Shown: piece by piece, positions 13,001-28,000 of the stretch | Numbering within the stretch: position 1 is the first letter of the stretch | How the letters are laid out: the number at the start of each line of letters is the position of its first letter | DNA from: Nipponacmea schrenckii | Taxonomy: Eukaryota; Mollusca; Gastropoda; Lottiidae | NCBI GenBank assembly: GCA_030562195.1 | Contig: JAUJPP010000003.1 | Span: forward strand, 42,848,602 to 42,912,601 | Direction of reading: 5' to 3' | DNA length: 64,000 bases | Notes under the pieces: generated by a model | The model's input: the letters and a program-made list of their open reading frames with translations, nothing else | Told to the model about the DNA's origin: nothing | Database searches by the model: none | Made by a program: the position numbers and the translations under genes

Positions 13001-16000
13001 ACGCCATAAAGCAACAAGTCGTGGTTAAGGGATGAATAGTGCTCAGTATAGTACAATAGAGGTTTAAATTCGCAAACTAAAACTTTTGTTTCGAGGTCTT
13101 GATTAGGGGATGATTTCTCGTCAGTCAGAGAGTCTCCTGATACGGTGGGTTTAATTTGTCTATATCAAGAGTTTACTTCTATTAGGGCTATATTATGAAA
13201 AAACGCTACGGCAAATCGATCAAACCTTGAACAAACTCTGTTCCTTTTGTTTGAAATGGTAACTAGGATGTGAGCTGAAATCAGGGGTTAAAATAAAATA
13301 CCTGTGTTTGCAACCAAGGATTCATACTGTTAGACGAAGTCGTAGGATAAAGGACTTCACCGGGAGAGCCTTTTATAATTATAAGGTATGTAGTTTTTAC
13401 TTAATATTTGTTTTTATTCATTGAAATAGGCACAATTGACTAAGGTATTTTCAACAAACTGATCTTTGGAAATCGACGTTCGATCGGAAGGCACATAGCC
13501 AAAATTAATTGTTCGCGGGCCATGTTAGATATTCTTAAAGGGTAGTATTTATTTGCCGTTTTGATATTATTAATTATATATTTTGAGACTTTTTTCTGGG
13601 GGATTGCCCTACTCCTTGCTAGCGATCTCTTGGTAATTCTTTCTTCATTGCTTTTTGTATGTATGTAAACGTTCGTTCACCCATATTCACAGTGTACAAC
13701 TATTACAATCTTGACTCTTAGCCGATTATACTTACAGTGTCTCCATATTTCAGACTTTTGGTCTAACCTGGTGGGACCGAGTGGCATTGGTTATTGAAAT
13801 CAATCAGAAGTGGGGAAAGTCTTATAATAAGGTAGGTTGATGTATAAATATTTCCGGTGTTTCAATGTTAGGGTTTCCATGTTTCCACTTTACTCCTACT
13901 GGGTACATGGTGTGCTAACCCCCCTTTCGCTTCTAATTCTAGGTATGGAAATAAACAGTCTATAAGACTGGAGGTAGCCTTATAAAAAAAAGTTTATGGC
14001 ATACGTAATGTTTGCAATATTGGAAATGAAATGGTCAACAAAGGCGACGATAGTCTTATAAAAAGGTAGGTGTCGAGTAGGTTGGTTGGATTCGTGTAGG
14101 AATATTTCCGGTATGTATTGGAAAGGGAAAGCGACGGTGGACGTTGGATGAGTGTGTGCTGATATGAGGTGCTTGCCCCCATTGTTCGCATCTTAGGTAT
14201 CGACCGGTGACGTGGTTTAGCTGGTACCCTTGTTTTACCTGATATGGATGTGGACGTACGATTCACTGCCTTGTATCCAGCACTGGTGTTGATGGTTTAG
14301 AGAAGGGTCGTGGTAGGGCTGTTAGGGACTAACTTTGTTTGTGTTAGGGTGATTAGGCTCGTTTTGTTAGGTTTCTATGAACAAGATTTGTTGGCCAACA
14401 AATCACACAGGTACTGTAGGGCTGAGTGTGAGATTGCACTTTGATTAGTTACAAAAGGGCTTCGCATGCTATACTTGTAAATACATTGGAAATGAATTTT
14501 TATGAGCTGTGGCATCACTATGCATTTCTACAGCTTCTGATGGTGACTGCAGGAAGGACATGCTGATGATTGAAGAATGTGACTCTTCCCCCCTCCCTCC
14601 ATGGCCAAGACTAGAGGAAGAGCATACTTGACGCTCAATATTTGTCAAACCACACCCCTTCCCATCTCCCCTCCCCCCCCCATCCATTGTAACTAATCAT
14701 ATATTTATTTTTCAGATAAAACTAATTACAATTTTGTTTGCAGGTTTCCCTTTTTGCTTGCCGTTTCGATGTTAAGGTTTCAATTCTGTCCCCAAATTTC
14801 ACCTACTGGGTACACGGTGTGCTGACCCCCCTTTGCTTTTATTCCTAGGTACAAAAATATTGGAAATTGATGGTCTATGGTGGATGGATTTAATGGTGAA
14901 CAACGACAGAAGAAATGGTGTGATCTAGAGGAAGTCCAGTCCACCTCGTCTTTTATGGGTATACTTCATACTTTAATAGCTCAGATGTAGCAAACCTTGC
15001 AGCCTCCCATACTTGTATCTCTCACGAGTTAGGTTTGTGTTAGGTTTCCTAAGGTGTCCTGTTAGGGTGGACGTGATAATTCTTTTAAGGGTTGCTGGCC
15101 AGCAACATGATAATTTGATTTCCGTCATTATTCTAATTAATAAGTAGGGACTGTTAGGGACCCGTTAGGGACGTGAGAGGTTCAGGTCTGGGACTAAGCC
15201 AGGTTCAAAATTTAAATATATCCCTCCCGGATATTTTTAGTTATATCTGTTTGAGATGTTGGGGGCTGACTTTTTACCAGAGAAGAGATGGAGAGGAAGA
15301 GAGGAGATGGCGAAGAAGAGTAGAGAGATGTCAGCTACTGTATCCATATTTTTGTCCGATTGTAAGACTATTGTGTATATATATATTCACTACGTTTTAG
15401 ATGTGACCATTTCATTAGATCAGACATAGGTTTTCACAAGATTCGTCTTGTGTTTGTGTCTGTTTCATATACATGTATTTCAATAATACTATTCACTATG
15501 ACATTGAGCTGAATTTCAGGATTCAGCTGGTATTAGCGGATTCAAGCCACCATCTACGCTATGCTACCAGACACCAGAGCAGAATCCATCGCATATTATG
15601 ATGTTGTGGTAATTAAAGATTTATTTGTAATTATCATCTGCATGTATAACCATGTTCACCCTTTTGTGACTACAGTAATCTCACACTCCATTGTGTTGGT
15701 GGTTGTTAGGTTTGTTAAGGTTAGGATGTGAGTAGGGTTCACGTGGAGTTTTGGTTAGGGTCGTGGTAGGGCTGTTAGGGACTAACTTTGTTTGTGTTAG
15801 GGTGATTAGGCTCGTTTTGTTAGGTTTCTATGAACGAGATTTGTTGGCCAACAAATCACACAGGTACCGTAGGACTGAGTGTGAGATTGCACTTTGACTA
15901 GTTACAAAAGGGCTTCGCATGCTATCTTGTAAATGTATACATTGGGAATAAATCCTTGTGCGCTGTGACATCACTATGCATTTCTATGTACGTCCGAGTA

Positions 16001-19000
16001 TAGCTTCTGAGGTGACTATTGCATAAGGTCGGACACAGGTTTCCATAGATGTACGGCATTCATCTTTGGTTTTCCTGGCTGGCAGTGTCACTGTGTAAAG
16101 GAAGATAAACATGTCATAGTTAAAACTGTATATGAAAGTTGTATTATGTAAATTGTATATGTATATTAGTATAAATATTTTTCAAATTGGGTGGTTATTT
16201 AGTAAAAGCATTCTTTGTTCTACAATCTAGATCACTTTACGGTTAAAAAAAACCCTAATTTCGACGGAGGTAACCCAACATACAGAAAATATGTCAAAAC
16301 ATGTAACGAGGTAGAATCTACAATACGACGTTGAAAACCGAATGTACCACAAATAACAAAAATTCTGAGTTCTGATTGGTCGAAATACATGGGGTTTAAT
16401 AGCAATTTGACATCATGTCTTTGCAATTTGGCGTATTAATTTCAGCGAACTAGTTACAAATCATGTTAATGATATAAAGGATGTCGTCTTTTTCATTCGA
16501 TAGCGCACGTGCAGTTTGTTGTTATGTGCGTCATACTGCACCTAACGTCATAAAAACCGAATAGCCCATGTCTAAATTATCCATAAAAAAAGAGTCCGGG
16601 AACAAAATCATCACAATTTGTGGTACAATTCCGATAAACGACTTTCTGTTTTAGATTTAGAGGGGGTTTATTCGATATTTAACCATGCTTGAATATACCA
16701 TTAGAGACCCTCGACCGCAAGCGGTCTCGGGATCTAATGATTCAAGCATGGTTAAATATCGAATAAACCCCCTCTAAATCTAAAACAGAAAGTGTTTATC
16801 TTCTAAATGTCTTACATTGTTTACGACAAAATGATAAATTGGAAAGCTTACAAAATTGCAAAGTAAATCTTTTGTACAATGGGTCATAAATGTAATTGAT
16901 AAAAAAAAAACCTTCAATATAAACAACAAGTATTCGTTTAGTCGATTTTTTTACCTGAATATTTTAAACAACGCGGATTTTAACTACTGGCAAGGTGAAT
17001 GATGGGTTTATGACTTATTAAGGATACACGTGTATAGATATGGCTAGCAGACTCATTCATGTCTACCTCTTTGATTTGATCAATTTAAATGAATCATGGT
17101 GACTCGGTTCGTCTTTATCTTCAGAGCATAAAGACCTATATTCGATTATGAAGTAAACCCGTTTCCCCACTTCTATCGAATACGAACTTTAATACCAGCC
17201 GCATTAATATTGTATTTATATTGTCAGAACGTAAAGACCTATATTCGATTATGAAGTAAATCCGTTTCCCTACTTCTATCAAATAGTAACTTGAATACCA
17301 GCCGTCTGTACATGTATTTATATTGTCAGAACGTAAAGACCTATATTCGATTATGAAGTAAATCCGTTTCCCCACTTCTATCGAATACCAACTTTAAAGG
17401 GGCCCAGGCTTTATTTGTTTCGAACAATCATCCGACAGCCTCAAACACATGAAATCATTTGCTTTGCTAATCAGAAATAGTCTACAGAGCTTACCTTTGA
17501 AATTTGAGCCTTCAAATCCATGTGTATCCATAATTATCCATGTTTGAAAAATCATAACGTCTTAAGAAATTACGAACGTCCCGCCATATTGGAAAACGGT
17601 TCGTCTTGATAATCAAAGAGTTATCCTTCCCGTCGTGCAATAGCGGTCATCTATATAAATAGACTACAACGCATTTTCAATTGTAGACTTTGTCAACAGC
17701 CAATTCCAAAAAACATTCATCTTGTTCCTTATCCGTGATATATAAGTTTTTCTACTTCTGTTAGATTGTTGGTATAGTATGGTTCAATAAAAATATATAT
17801 GAATGTAAGTTTTTTCTTAAAAGAGCATTTTTATACACCCACGTGAATATGTGGACGTATATTGTCGTCGCCCCTGTCCGTTGGTCTGTCGGTCCGTCGG
17901 TCCGTCAACATTTGTTGTAGACACTATAGAAGCTACAATTATATATGGATTTTAATGAAACTTGGTTCTTTATTTTACATGGGTCAGAATTAGGCCCAAT
18001 ACACAAGGACATGGTCCTGTCTCACATTCAGCCCATTTTGACGATTTTTCGATAAACAGTTTTTGAGTTATTGCCCCTGCCTCTATATTTGTTGTAGACA
18101 CAATGGAAGCTACAATTTTCAATGGATTTTAATGAAACTTGATGAGAACGTTGGAATTGATAAGACGGTGGTCAACTCCGAATTTGAAGATTTTTTGATG
18201 AACGGTTTTTGAGTTATTGCCCTTGACTTAGTAAAATTGCGTCAAAATTTTATTGTTGGTGCAATAGAAGCTACAATTTTCAATGGATTTTGATGAATCT
18301 TGGTGTGAACATTGGAATTGATAAGGCGGCAGTTAAGTTTGAATTTGATAATTTTTTTGATAAGAGGTTTTTGAGTTATTGCCCTTGACTTAGTAAAATT
18401 GCGTCAAATTTTATTGTGGGTGCAATAGAGGCTATAAATTTAAATGGATTTTGATGAAACTTTGTATGAGCCTAGGAATTTGACGATTTTTCGCTAAACA
18501 GTTTATGAGTTATTGCCCTTGACTAAGTAAAATTGTGTAGCAATTTTACTGTGGGTGCATGAGAAGCTACAATTTTCAATGGGTTGTGATGAAACTTGGT
18601 TTGAGCATTGGAATTGATAAGATTGAGGTAAAGTTCGAATTTGATTAAACTTGGTATGAGTATTGAAATACTGTAGATAAGATTTTTTTTTTATATAAAC
18701 AGTATTCACAAAGGAATTCGATAAGGCAACAGGCTAAGAGCCTATATTAGATAAGATGGTAGTCAAGTTTGAATTTGACGATTTTCCATGAATAGTTTTT
18801 AAATTTTGCCCTTGACTTAGAAAATTGCATCAAAATGGTATTGTGGGTGGATAGAAGCTGCAGGTTTCACAGCATTTTGATGAAATTTGATGCGAGTAAT
18901 GGAATTGAAAAACAATTCAATGAATGTTTTTTGAGTTATTGTTCAATTTCTTATTCAAATTCAATGCATGACAAGCTATCTTTATTGTAGTTGTGGTCTG

Positions 19001-22000
19001 TTCTTCGATTATGTGTTTATTCAGAAATATATTTTGGTGCTGAATGTTTGTTGTTTCATCTATTTCCACTTTTATAATTCCCACCAATTATTGAAAATTT
19101 GTTTTTAAAATGGGTGAAGGTATTCTGTTTGATGCTCTTTTATTATTACAGTCTGTTAACAAAAGCGGTTCAGAAGGATGCAAGCTAAAATTTAAAGTAA
19201 TTGGGTTGCTCTTTTTCTAGAAATATTTTTTTAATCCAAAATATAGCTTTAGTCTTATGAAATTCTTTTATATTTATAAACTGTATTCCCCCTTTTTCAT
19301 TTGCTTGATACATAACAATACGCTTAATCGAATCTTTCTGATGAATATGCATTATATTTCTATAGATAAATTCAAAAATTTGGGAGGGATAGAATCACCT
19401 TGTCTTACGCCTCTTTAAATAGGAAAATATTTTGTCGTATAACTATTATTAATTACTGAACATTCGATTTTATTGAAGAGAGTATCAATCAATTGTAAGA
19501 ACATTCTTGTGAAGCAAAATATGTTCAATACCTCTAATATAAATATACATAAGAATTTGAAGAATCATATGCTTTAGAAAAATTGATCGCCAACAACATT
19601 CCATTGATACGTAGAATCTAAAGTACAATTTTCTGATTGCTGTGTGCAGGTATAGTCCTTGACTTTTGAATCTTGTACTTATCATGTGTTTAGATGAAAA
19701 TTTCTATGTTCGTGTATATAAGAATAAGGAAGAGTTCTATTGAAATTCATTGTTTTACTGGTTTGTTATACGGAGTTATCGCCGTTGACTTTTATATACA
19801 AAGTTATTACCCTATTTCTGATTTATATTTGAATGAAGTTTGTCATGATTTAGTTTGCCAGCGTGAATCAAAAGGCTGCGAATCAATATCCTGTAGTATG
19901 AATGTTCCTTCTACTGAAGTCCTCCTGGACTATTTGGTTAATTGTTAGTGCAATAGCACGACGCAAATCAACTTAAGACCAATATCAACACCTTCCATGG
20001 GAAGTGAAAATTTGCCCTTATATGCACCTTCCAAACGTTTGTTAGAAATAACATGAGATAAATGAATATTTGTTGCCTAGAGCATAATAATATAAGTCTG
20101 AACAAAATTAACACTATTTGTCTCTTTCTGCCCCTAGATATAATAATAACTGACATTAAGCACGGTATTCAGAGCGTACTATTAAACCCAATTAAAATTT
20201 AATTATGACCTTCTGATATTTCCTACTGTATACAAAATCCTTTAGGGTTTTCCTATAGGTAACGATGGTCATTCATATGTTCCTCTATGGCCTTCTTGAA
20301 CAATAGAAGACGAGAAAAATCGAGATATCTTTGCATGGAAACATCTTCCAATATTTAAGTCCTCATTTGAAGTGACGTTTGAAAAGAATGAAAACTCGAG
20401 TATTTAGAGCTTTTATGAGAATAAGAGACGTGTGAAGTGAATTAAAAATGTCAACCCTCGGAATACATTCATTGCTTTAAAGATTGCATTGCAATATTTT
20501 ACCAGGACAATTCTATTCAAATTGCAGAAATAGTTACATTTATTGCATTTGTTTATTACCAATCTATGAATAATATTATCGATTGAAATTTTCTGAGTTT
20601 TATTTTATGTTCGTTAAGTTTATATTAAAACCAGGAAAAGAGTATAAAAGTCAATACTTGTATACAACAACATATCAGTCATTGTGAAAGAAGGAGAACC
20701 AAAGAGATTATTACGAAATGTGTATATAAACTAAGTTTTTCTTTTACCAAAAATACGCGGTATTATTAACAATATGCCTTATATTGCTTGATTTATCAAT
20801 TTCACCTTTTCAGTCAAATAAAGCGAACATTTTGCCTCAATCTTTAATCTCAACTTAATCTCAAGCACCAACCGTCTTTACGAGACGCAGTCCTCGAGAA
20901 ATAGATCATTTCTTCCTTATTGCCACAGAATCTCTTTAATTATGTAGGGAGTACTTATCATGGAGCTTGTTTCCTCTTACAACTTATCCTGTCAGTATTG
21001 ATAAGGTGATTGTCTCGACTGTACGATATTTATCTTATTCCTTATTTTATTTTGGCCCATTTTTCAAACGTCGAACACTATCTTCTTTAGATTTCTTGAC
21101 TCTTTGTTATAGGCCGTGGTTGACCAGTTGGTTGCGATTGATTTAATATTGTTAGAGCCAGTTACATTGGTTTTGGATGCCAGTAGTGTAGCAGTAGTTG
21201 TTCAATGACGTAATATTATAGACAAATACGATATACATTATAACATGGAGTTTGTGTAAAACGCAACAAGAAAAAAGGACAGGGGTTTTGTTCGTCAATA
21301 ATGTTTAATAAAGTAATTGTTTTCCATAAAATAGAGTCCAGTTTCTGTATCTACATATTACTAAATGGCACTTAAGGAAGTTATTTAGGCACGGAAGTAA
21401 CAGTTATGATACTCCAGAATGAAGCTATTAAATGAAATTATTTAAAAGATATAGAAGACAAGCTTCAAATCTTTAACGTTTTTGGTGTATGAATTTTTTT
21501 TTCCATGTTTAGTTTTTATCCTCAAATGATATGTATGTTGTCATAATAATGGTTGATTATAAAGCATTGTACCACAAATAGCAAAAAGTCTGAGTTCTGA
21601 TTGGTCCAAATACATGTGGTTTAATAGCAATTTGACAATTTGTGGTACAATTCCGATAAACGACTTTCTGTTTTAGATTTAAAGGGTGTTTATTCGATAT
21701 TTAACCATGCTTGAATATACCATTAGAGACCCTCGACCGCAAGCGGTCTCGGGATCTTATGATTCAAGCATGGTTAAATATCGAATAAACCCCCTCTAAA
21801 TCTAAAACAGAAAGTGTTTATCTTCTAATTGAACGTAACATTCATCCCAAATTCACCATTTTTCCATGAAAGAACATGATAAATTTACAAACGAACGATT
21901 TTAAATCCCGTAAGGAATAGATATACTGTGTAATTGGTGTAATATATTATATTTTTCGTTTTTATATGTAATTCAGAGAACCGATAAAAATACAGCTTTA

Positions 22001-25000
22001 AATATGAGTATAATGCAATATATTTAAACGAATTATAGATTGCTGTGTATATATGACGAAGAAAGTCAAGGGAATTTCAAAACTATTAGACGTATGTCGT
22101 AATAAAATTAGGGAAGTTTTGGTAGACAGGAGATATGATTTATCTCTTGTTTGAACCCAGAGACGTATAGCAAACAATGATTAAGGTGCCATGGGAAGTA
22201 TCATTTTTCTTTTATATTACAGCAATGTTTCACGTAAATAATGCCACATTTTATTTTATTTTCAATTCTTGTGGACTAATACTATCTCTTATTTCTATAG
22301 CCTTGAACTATTTCCATAGCTAATAAATATAATTCGTATTGCATTTGCACGCAGACTGTTAAAAAACTTATGTGTATCTCAGGCATCACAAAGTTATCAA
22401 AGTGTAAAGTATTTTGCGACAGAATAGGCCTATTATTTCGAGTCTTTAAATCAGAAAACGCTACTACATGTAGATAATATGAACTGTGAACGGGATAGTC
22501 TACTGAAGGATGTAGACCTGTAATTTAGCTTAACATTTATACACGGAAAACTGAGAGAAATGTAAAAAGCGGCGTTGGTATACATACAATGCAACTTTGA
22601 TTAGATTTGTTTCCAGTTAGTACTGGCAGGGCCTCTGTTTATAGAGCTGGAAAATTTCGGTACGTCACCTTGGTCTTTGAGAGGTGTTCCAGTGAGTGCT
22701 CGTGTGGTGATTGTGAAACGCAGGTTTTCTCCGAAATGGTGCTTTGATTCGTTGTTTTAAGAATTTCTGATTCTTGCGCTGTGCCTCTTTTGTGTATTTT
22801 CCATAGTAGCTTCTCGTGATATTATATTTTTTTTATGAGGCTACCTTTTAATATAGTCCAGATTTTACTTCAGATTATCAGAGTAGGTTAGTTTAAATAA
22901 TTTTCAATATTGGATAAGCATTGGCTGTATAAATCTATTATTTTATCAAATAAAATTAACGCCTTCTTTTTACTGCCGATAATTCGATATTAAATCTAAC
23001 GTGATGTGAATGTTCTATAGAAATAAAGTTGTTTGACTCAATTGAAGAATTGCCCTTATTTTAGTGAACCGATCGACTCGACTAAATCTTGTTACTCTAA
23101 TAAAAAATATGATAAATGGTTTATCTGTAAGAAAAAGATCAATCTAGTTTGACATGGGCTTTTAAAAAATTGTGTAGTCTTATAGGTTAAATTAATTTTG
23201 AATGCGTTATTACGATGTGTTATGATTATCCGAGAAACAGTGTTTCAATATGATTATGTCTTGCTTCGGTTTGTTATCTATATATTTTTCCCTTTGATTT
23301 TTATCGTAGTACTCATTCATCAATACTTTATGGTTTCAAGTTATAGTAAAGAGATGGACAAATTGTAATGTGTGGGAATTTTATACGCACATTCTTCGTA
23401 TGTATTCTACAATGTTATTAACTTTCACCCCCGCCTAAACCCTAGATCGACTCCCTATCAAGTCCATTACTATTTCTCGATGATATCAGAGCCAATACGA
23501 CCATGTTATAAAAAGAAACAATATGGCATCCCTACATACCATTCTGGTCCTTTTCTCGTATAATAATGCATGTCTTGGGTACACCACTACCAGGATCCCA
23601 ACATTCTTTACCATCTGGTGGCGCAGTTTCACAATCAGCGAAAGTCACACTATCACAAACAGAACATCTTAAACCTGTAACAGAATATAAATTATCTTGA
23701 AATAAAAAATAAACAGCTGCCATATTATAAGGATATTAGAAAATATAGAACAAGCCACTGATGAGCTATTACAAATCATCTGTCGAGTTTAAATCTTATT
23801 TTCTTTTCAACCGGTCTTTTAAATAAAAAACAGACAGATCCTTGTAAAATATCTGAATGCGGAAGCTATTTCGTTACATTAATGAGAAGTCATATGGTTG
23901 TCTTCTTCATAGTATTCGTGTTCACTGTTTTAGATTTGAAATTGAAATGCAAAGAGATAAGCGGAAGTAATGAAGGTATAGCAAGGTGATTGAAATGCAT
24001 ACTTATCACGCAAACTCAAGGGTGCTATTAGTTAGAAACTTATCTGGCCTTGAATAATATTTTTTTTTGATTGATTAGAGCATGCAATAAAGCTAAAAAC
24101 TTTACATAAATTATATATAAAGTACATGTCAACATTTATTTTAAGAACCTCTAGGTCTTATTTAGATAAGTATAACAACACATAATATAAAATTGCAGGC
24201 TGTAGGTTGAACAAAGACAGTTTACATAGATAAGTCGATATTTTATACCCAGCTCGAATTGACCAAACATTGGTCCACACAGCGGCCTTTATCAATGTTT
24301 ACCAAGAAAAGGTCTATTGCTGAGTTACAGGAAGTATGAAAAAATTGCTACCAGGACAATCAAGTTACCAGGACTGAGTCACGGAATAGCCTACTATAGA
24401 TCAGTTAGACCACGAAAATGCTTGGTAACGTGATCAGAATGAATGGTTCCTTAGTATTAGAACGATTTTCAATTATATAAATTGAGACTATTGGAGTCTT
24501 GAACCATGGGATCGCCTTTTTTTTAATCAGAATTGATTCTACTACACCGAAGAATGGGGTCAGAAAAAGTCAAGTATTATTACCTCGCAAAATACAATGA
24601 CATTGAAATCGATATTGTGACAGACTCTTTTAAGAACGTGTACCGAGAGGCCGAGGGAAAACAATATTAACCTAAGCTGTCAGCATAACTCTATCTCCCA
24701 AGTTATCATGGTCGAGAATTGGTCGTGTTTGGGACTCATACAACAGCTGTTGGCATGTTTTTACTGATAGTAAGATACTTTTACTAACCAAAACCATCTA
24801 TAAACATTATTCTGTAGACATTATTAGAATAAAACAAGAACACAATGCCAATTAAAACAAGTAAAAGTTGATGCTGGAGAGACCACGTGTTATAATTACA
24901 CCATTGAGACTAAAATATTAACCGATTTCCTCTTATATTCCATGTTAACTTTTCTTTTTTACAATTACCGTGCAGTCAACCCGAGACAGGCTTAACTTGA

Positions 25001-28000
25001 TTTAAAATTCGATTTAAAACAAACAGTCTAGGTAAGTTGCATTCAATTTTTCCGAGTAAACACCATTCGGCAACGAAGCCAGGTACCTAACAGTCGCGTT
25101 CCTCCTGAAAACAGGCTGGCCAGCTTCCCACCCACTATCAAACTCTTCATCATTTACGGTAAAAGATCAGCCTGTAACCCCCAACCCCCCTCCCTTGAAT
25201 TTTTTTTTTTGAACCCTGCACGGACCCCTTATTTGATACGTTGCTTTATCCTGCAGATTTTATGGATGGGGAAGTGTGTAACAGAAGTAAAAATTAAAAC
25301 GTATTTAAGTTTATTGCACACAGTTCATGACAATGATTCCTGTAAAATAAAGCCGTATTAAATCAAATAATTTTGTTAAATGATATTTCTTCAATATTTT
25401 GACTTGAAAATTATCATAAGGATATCAATGCCTAAATATTTGATTCTGGGTTCATACGGATATATCGAAACAACCTAAAGTTGGTATTTTTGTAAGGGTA
25501 GTTTCGGTTAACGTGACAATTATACTTAATCTTCCATACAGACTCAAATAATGATTTTACCCTGGTAATAGCTGGTAATGTCAATGTTAATAATCCGAAC
25601 TCACTTCATTGTCACACATTCTAATCAAGATGGATTCCAATTGTCATGTATCTGCCTTCCAATGTTAACTTAATTTCTATATTGACTACCTACTCACCAT
25701 TTAAGAAAGCCATGCCTATACTTCCCTGGCCCTCTAGAATATAATTGTTCCAAGTGGTCTGGACAAGATGTTGGTTCACGATTATTACTAGTTGCATCGC
25801 TTTTATAGATCTCTAGTTCGCGAGTTCAGCAGACAAAATCATTATCTATGGAAGTTTTCTTTATAACTATATAACATAATGTCTACTGGTCTAGTAAATA
25901 ATCCGTATGTCGGTGGTAATTAATGTTTTGAAAAATACTTTATTGGAGCTAGTTACATTTCAAATCATTTCAGACAGAAAATGCGGGTATCGATAGTTTT
26001 AGTTGAAGAATAATGCCCTTGAGGATATAGACACGCAAATCACATTTTTTTCAAAATCTTAAACTTTAGAACCGTCTTGACACGTCGATATTGTTATGTA
26101 AAATCAACTCAATATAATTTAAATGTCTCATTTTACCTACTGTTTTATGAAACATGTCCATTCAAAGACAATTATTAAACACATGGAACACAAAGTAACA
26201 GTGCTTCAGTGATGACTATCACTACCACAAGTTACGAAACTCAATGCACCCCTGAACAGAACAAGTTAACAGCAAGTTTCTCTTACAGCTAATCCAACAT
26301 AAGCCATCTTTGGTGTTATTATTTTATTCCCTGAATACTAAAACCCCTGACTTCAGACTGAAAATAATTGACTACATAAGGTTTTTTATAGTACATGTAC
26401 CTTTATTCAAACTATTGCATGTAGAATCATGGGGCCTTTTTAATCAAGAATAGTTAACATTGTTAGAAAACAATAATTAGAAGCATAAGGATAATGTTAC
26501 AAACCGTCGCCATGTTATATTTATATTCAAGACAATATGTAATTCGTTTTATAAATTGATGATTCTATTAACGTGATTTAAACTAGAATTGAAATGAACT
26601 GAAATTGATAGAGTATATCTATATATGTCCAGATCATAGATCTTTAAATGAGCTGGAATTAAATATACATTTATCTAACATGAATAATGTCAACAAAATT
26701 TGTTTAGAAGCAGTTTCCATTTCATTTTCCTTGTAACAAAGCTAATAGGATGAAATGAAAAAAAGAAATTTTGAAAGTTAAATATTGAAAAATTACAAAG
26801 AAAAATATTATTTATAAAACATTGAAAAATTTTCATCTCGGACGCTAATTATCAATCTGAAATTTACAGGATATAGAGAGAATGTGTCCAGAAATTGTGA
26901 ATCACGGTTTGTGCATGGGGACTTCCCTTTTTTTCAAAATCTTTTAGACAAACCCTGCTTCCAGTGTAATTTACAGACTAAAACAGTGCATATTATCTGT
27001 AATAAATAATTTGAATCACCCAAGAAGAGAAAAAAGAATAAATTGAATGTCACGCATGCTCCGTAACACAAGACTGGCTCATTTTCGTCCGCCATTTATT
27101 ATCTGATTTGTATGATTTTGATGTATATCAAGCTTTTGTTTTTTCCAATTTAAATTTTTTAATGCCCTGTTTAATTTTTTTTGAAAATTTTTGAAAATTG
27201 ATAAGTCTATTCATCGTGACCTTGACCTTCAATGAACTTTGAATTTCAAATCTACAATGTCCTTGACATTACTTCATATTCGTATTTTTTTTCTTCAAAT
27301 TTTGGTTTTATCTTTCGAAGGAATTTCTAACTCGCTATGTATTTATTCTCCATCAATACGGATTACAAAATAAAAATGTCCTCGATTTTCTCCATTCAAC
27401 GATATATGACATGGATGGTTTAAAGGGGCCTAGGCTTGATTTTTAGGGGTCGTTTTGGTCCTTTGTTACATTTAAACAGTCCTCAGAAATATTCAAGCTC
27501 TGAGAAAATTGCAAAATAAATCTGAAATATGCCTCAAACAAAAAATTTCACTTTTCATTTTTTTCCGTGCTGTACGCGGCTCGTCTCCAGTCAGTCTGAA
27601 AATTGTGTGTCCTGTTGACAAAGTCTACAATTGAAAAATGCGTTGTAGTCTGTTTATATAGATGACCGCTATTGCACGACGGGAAGGATAACTCTTTGAT
27701 TATCAAGACGAACTGTTTTCCAATATGGCGGGACGTTCGTAATTTCGTCATTATGATTTTTCAAACACGGATAATTATGGATACACATGGATTCGAAGGC
27801 TCAAATTTCAAAGGTAAGCTCTGTAGACCATTTCTGATTAGCTAACCAAAAGATTTCATGTGTTTGAGGCTGTCGGATGATTTTCCGAAACAAATAAAGC
27901 CTGGGTCCCTTTAATAAAAAATTTAAAATAATTAAATTTGACAAAATTAAACTAAATTCTAATTTTGTCTGCTAAAATAAGAGATTTTATGGTTAAGACG

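Noticed and set aside
14304..15800. Several TTAGGG hexamers, suggesting an interstitial telomeric repeat
   Set aside because: The hexamers are scattered within other repeats and are never in tandem.
22615..22790. Overlapping open frames on the minus strand in GC-richer sequence
   Set aside because: Two frames are equally open, no domain is recognisable and no convincing splice sites flank them.
25690..25790. Possible alternative first exon ending AAATG|GTGAGT in phase 1, like exon 1 of the three-finger gene
   Set aside because: It would supply no signal peptide and has no supporting promoter or acceptor; donor-like sequence alone is weak.
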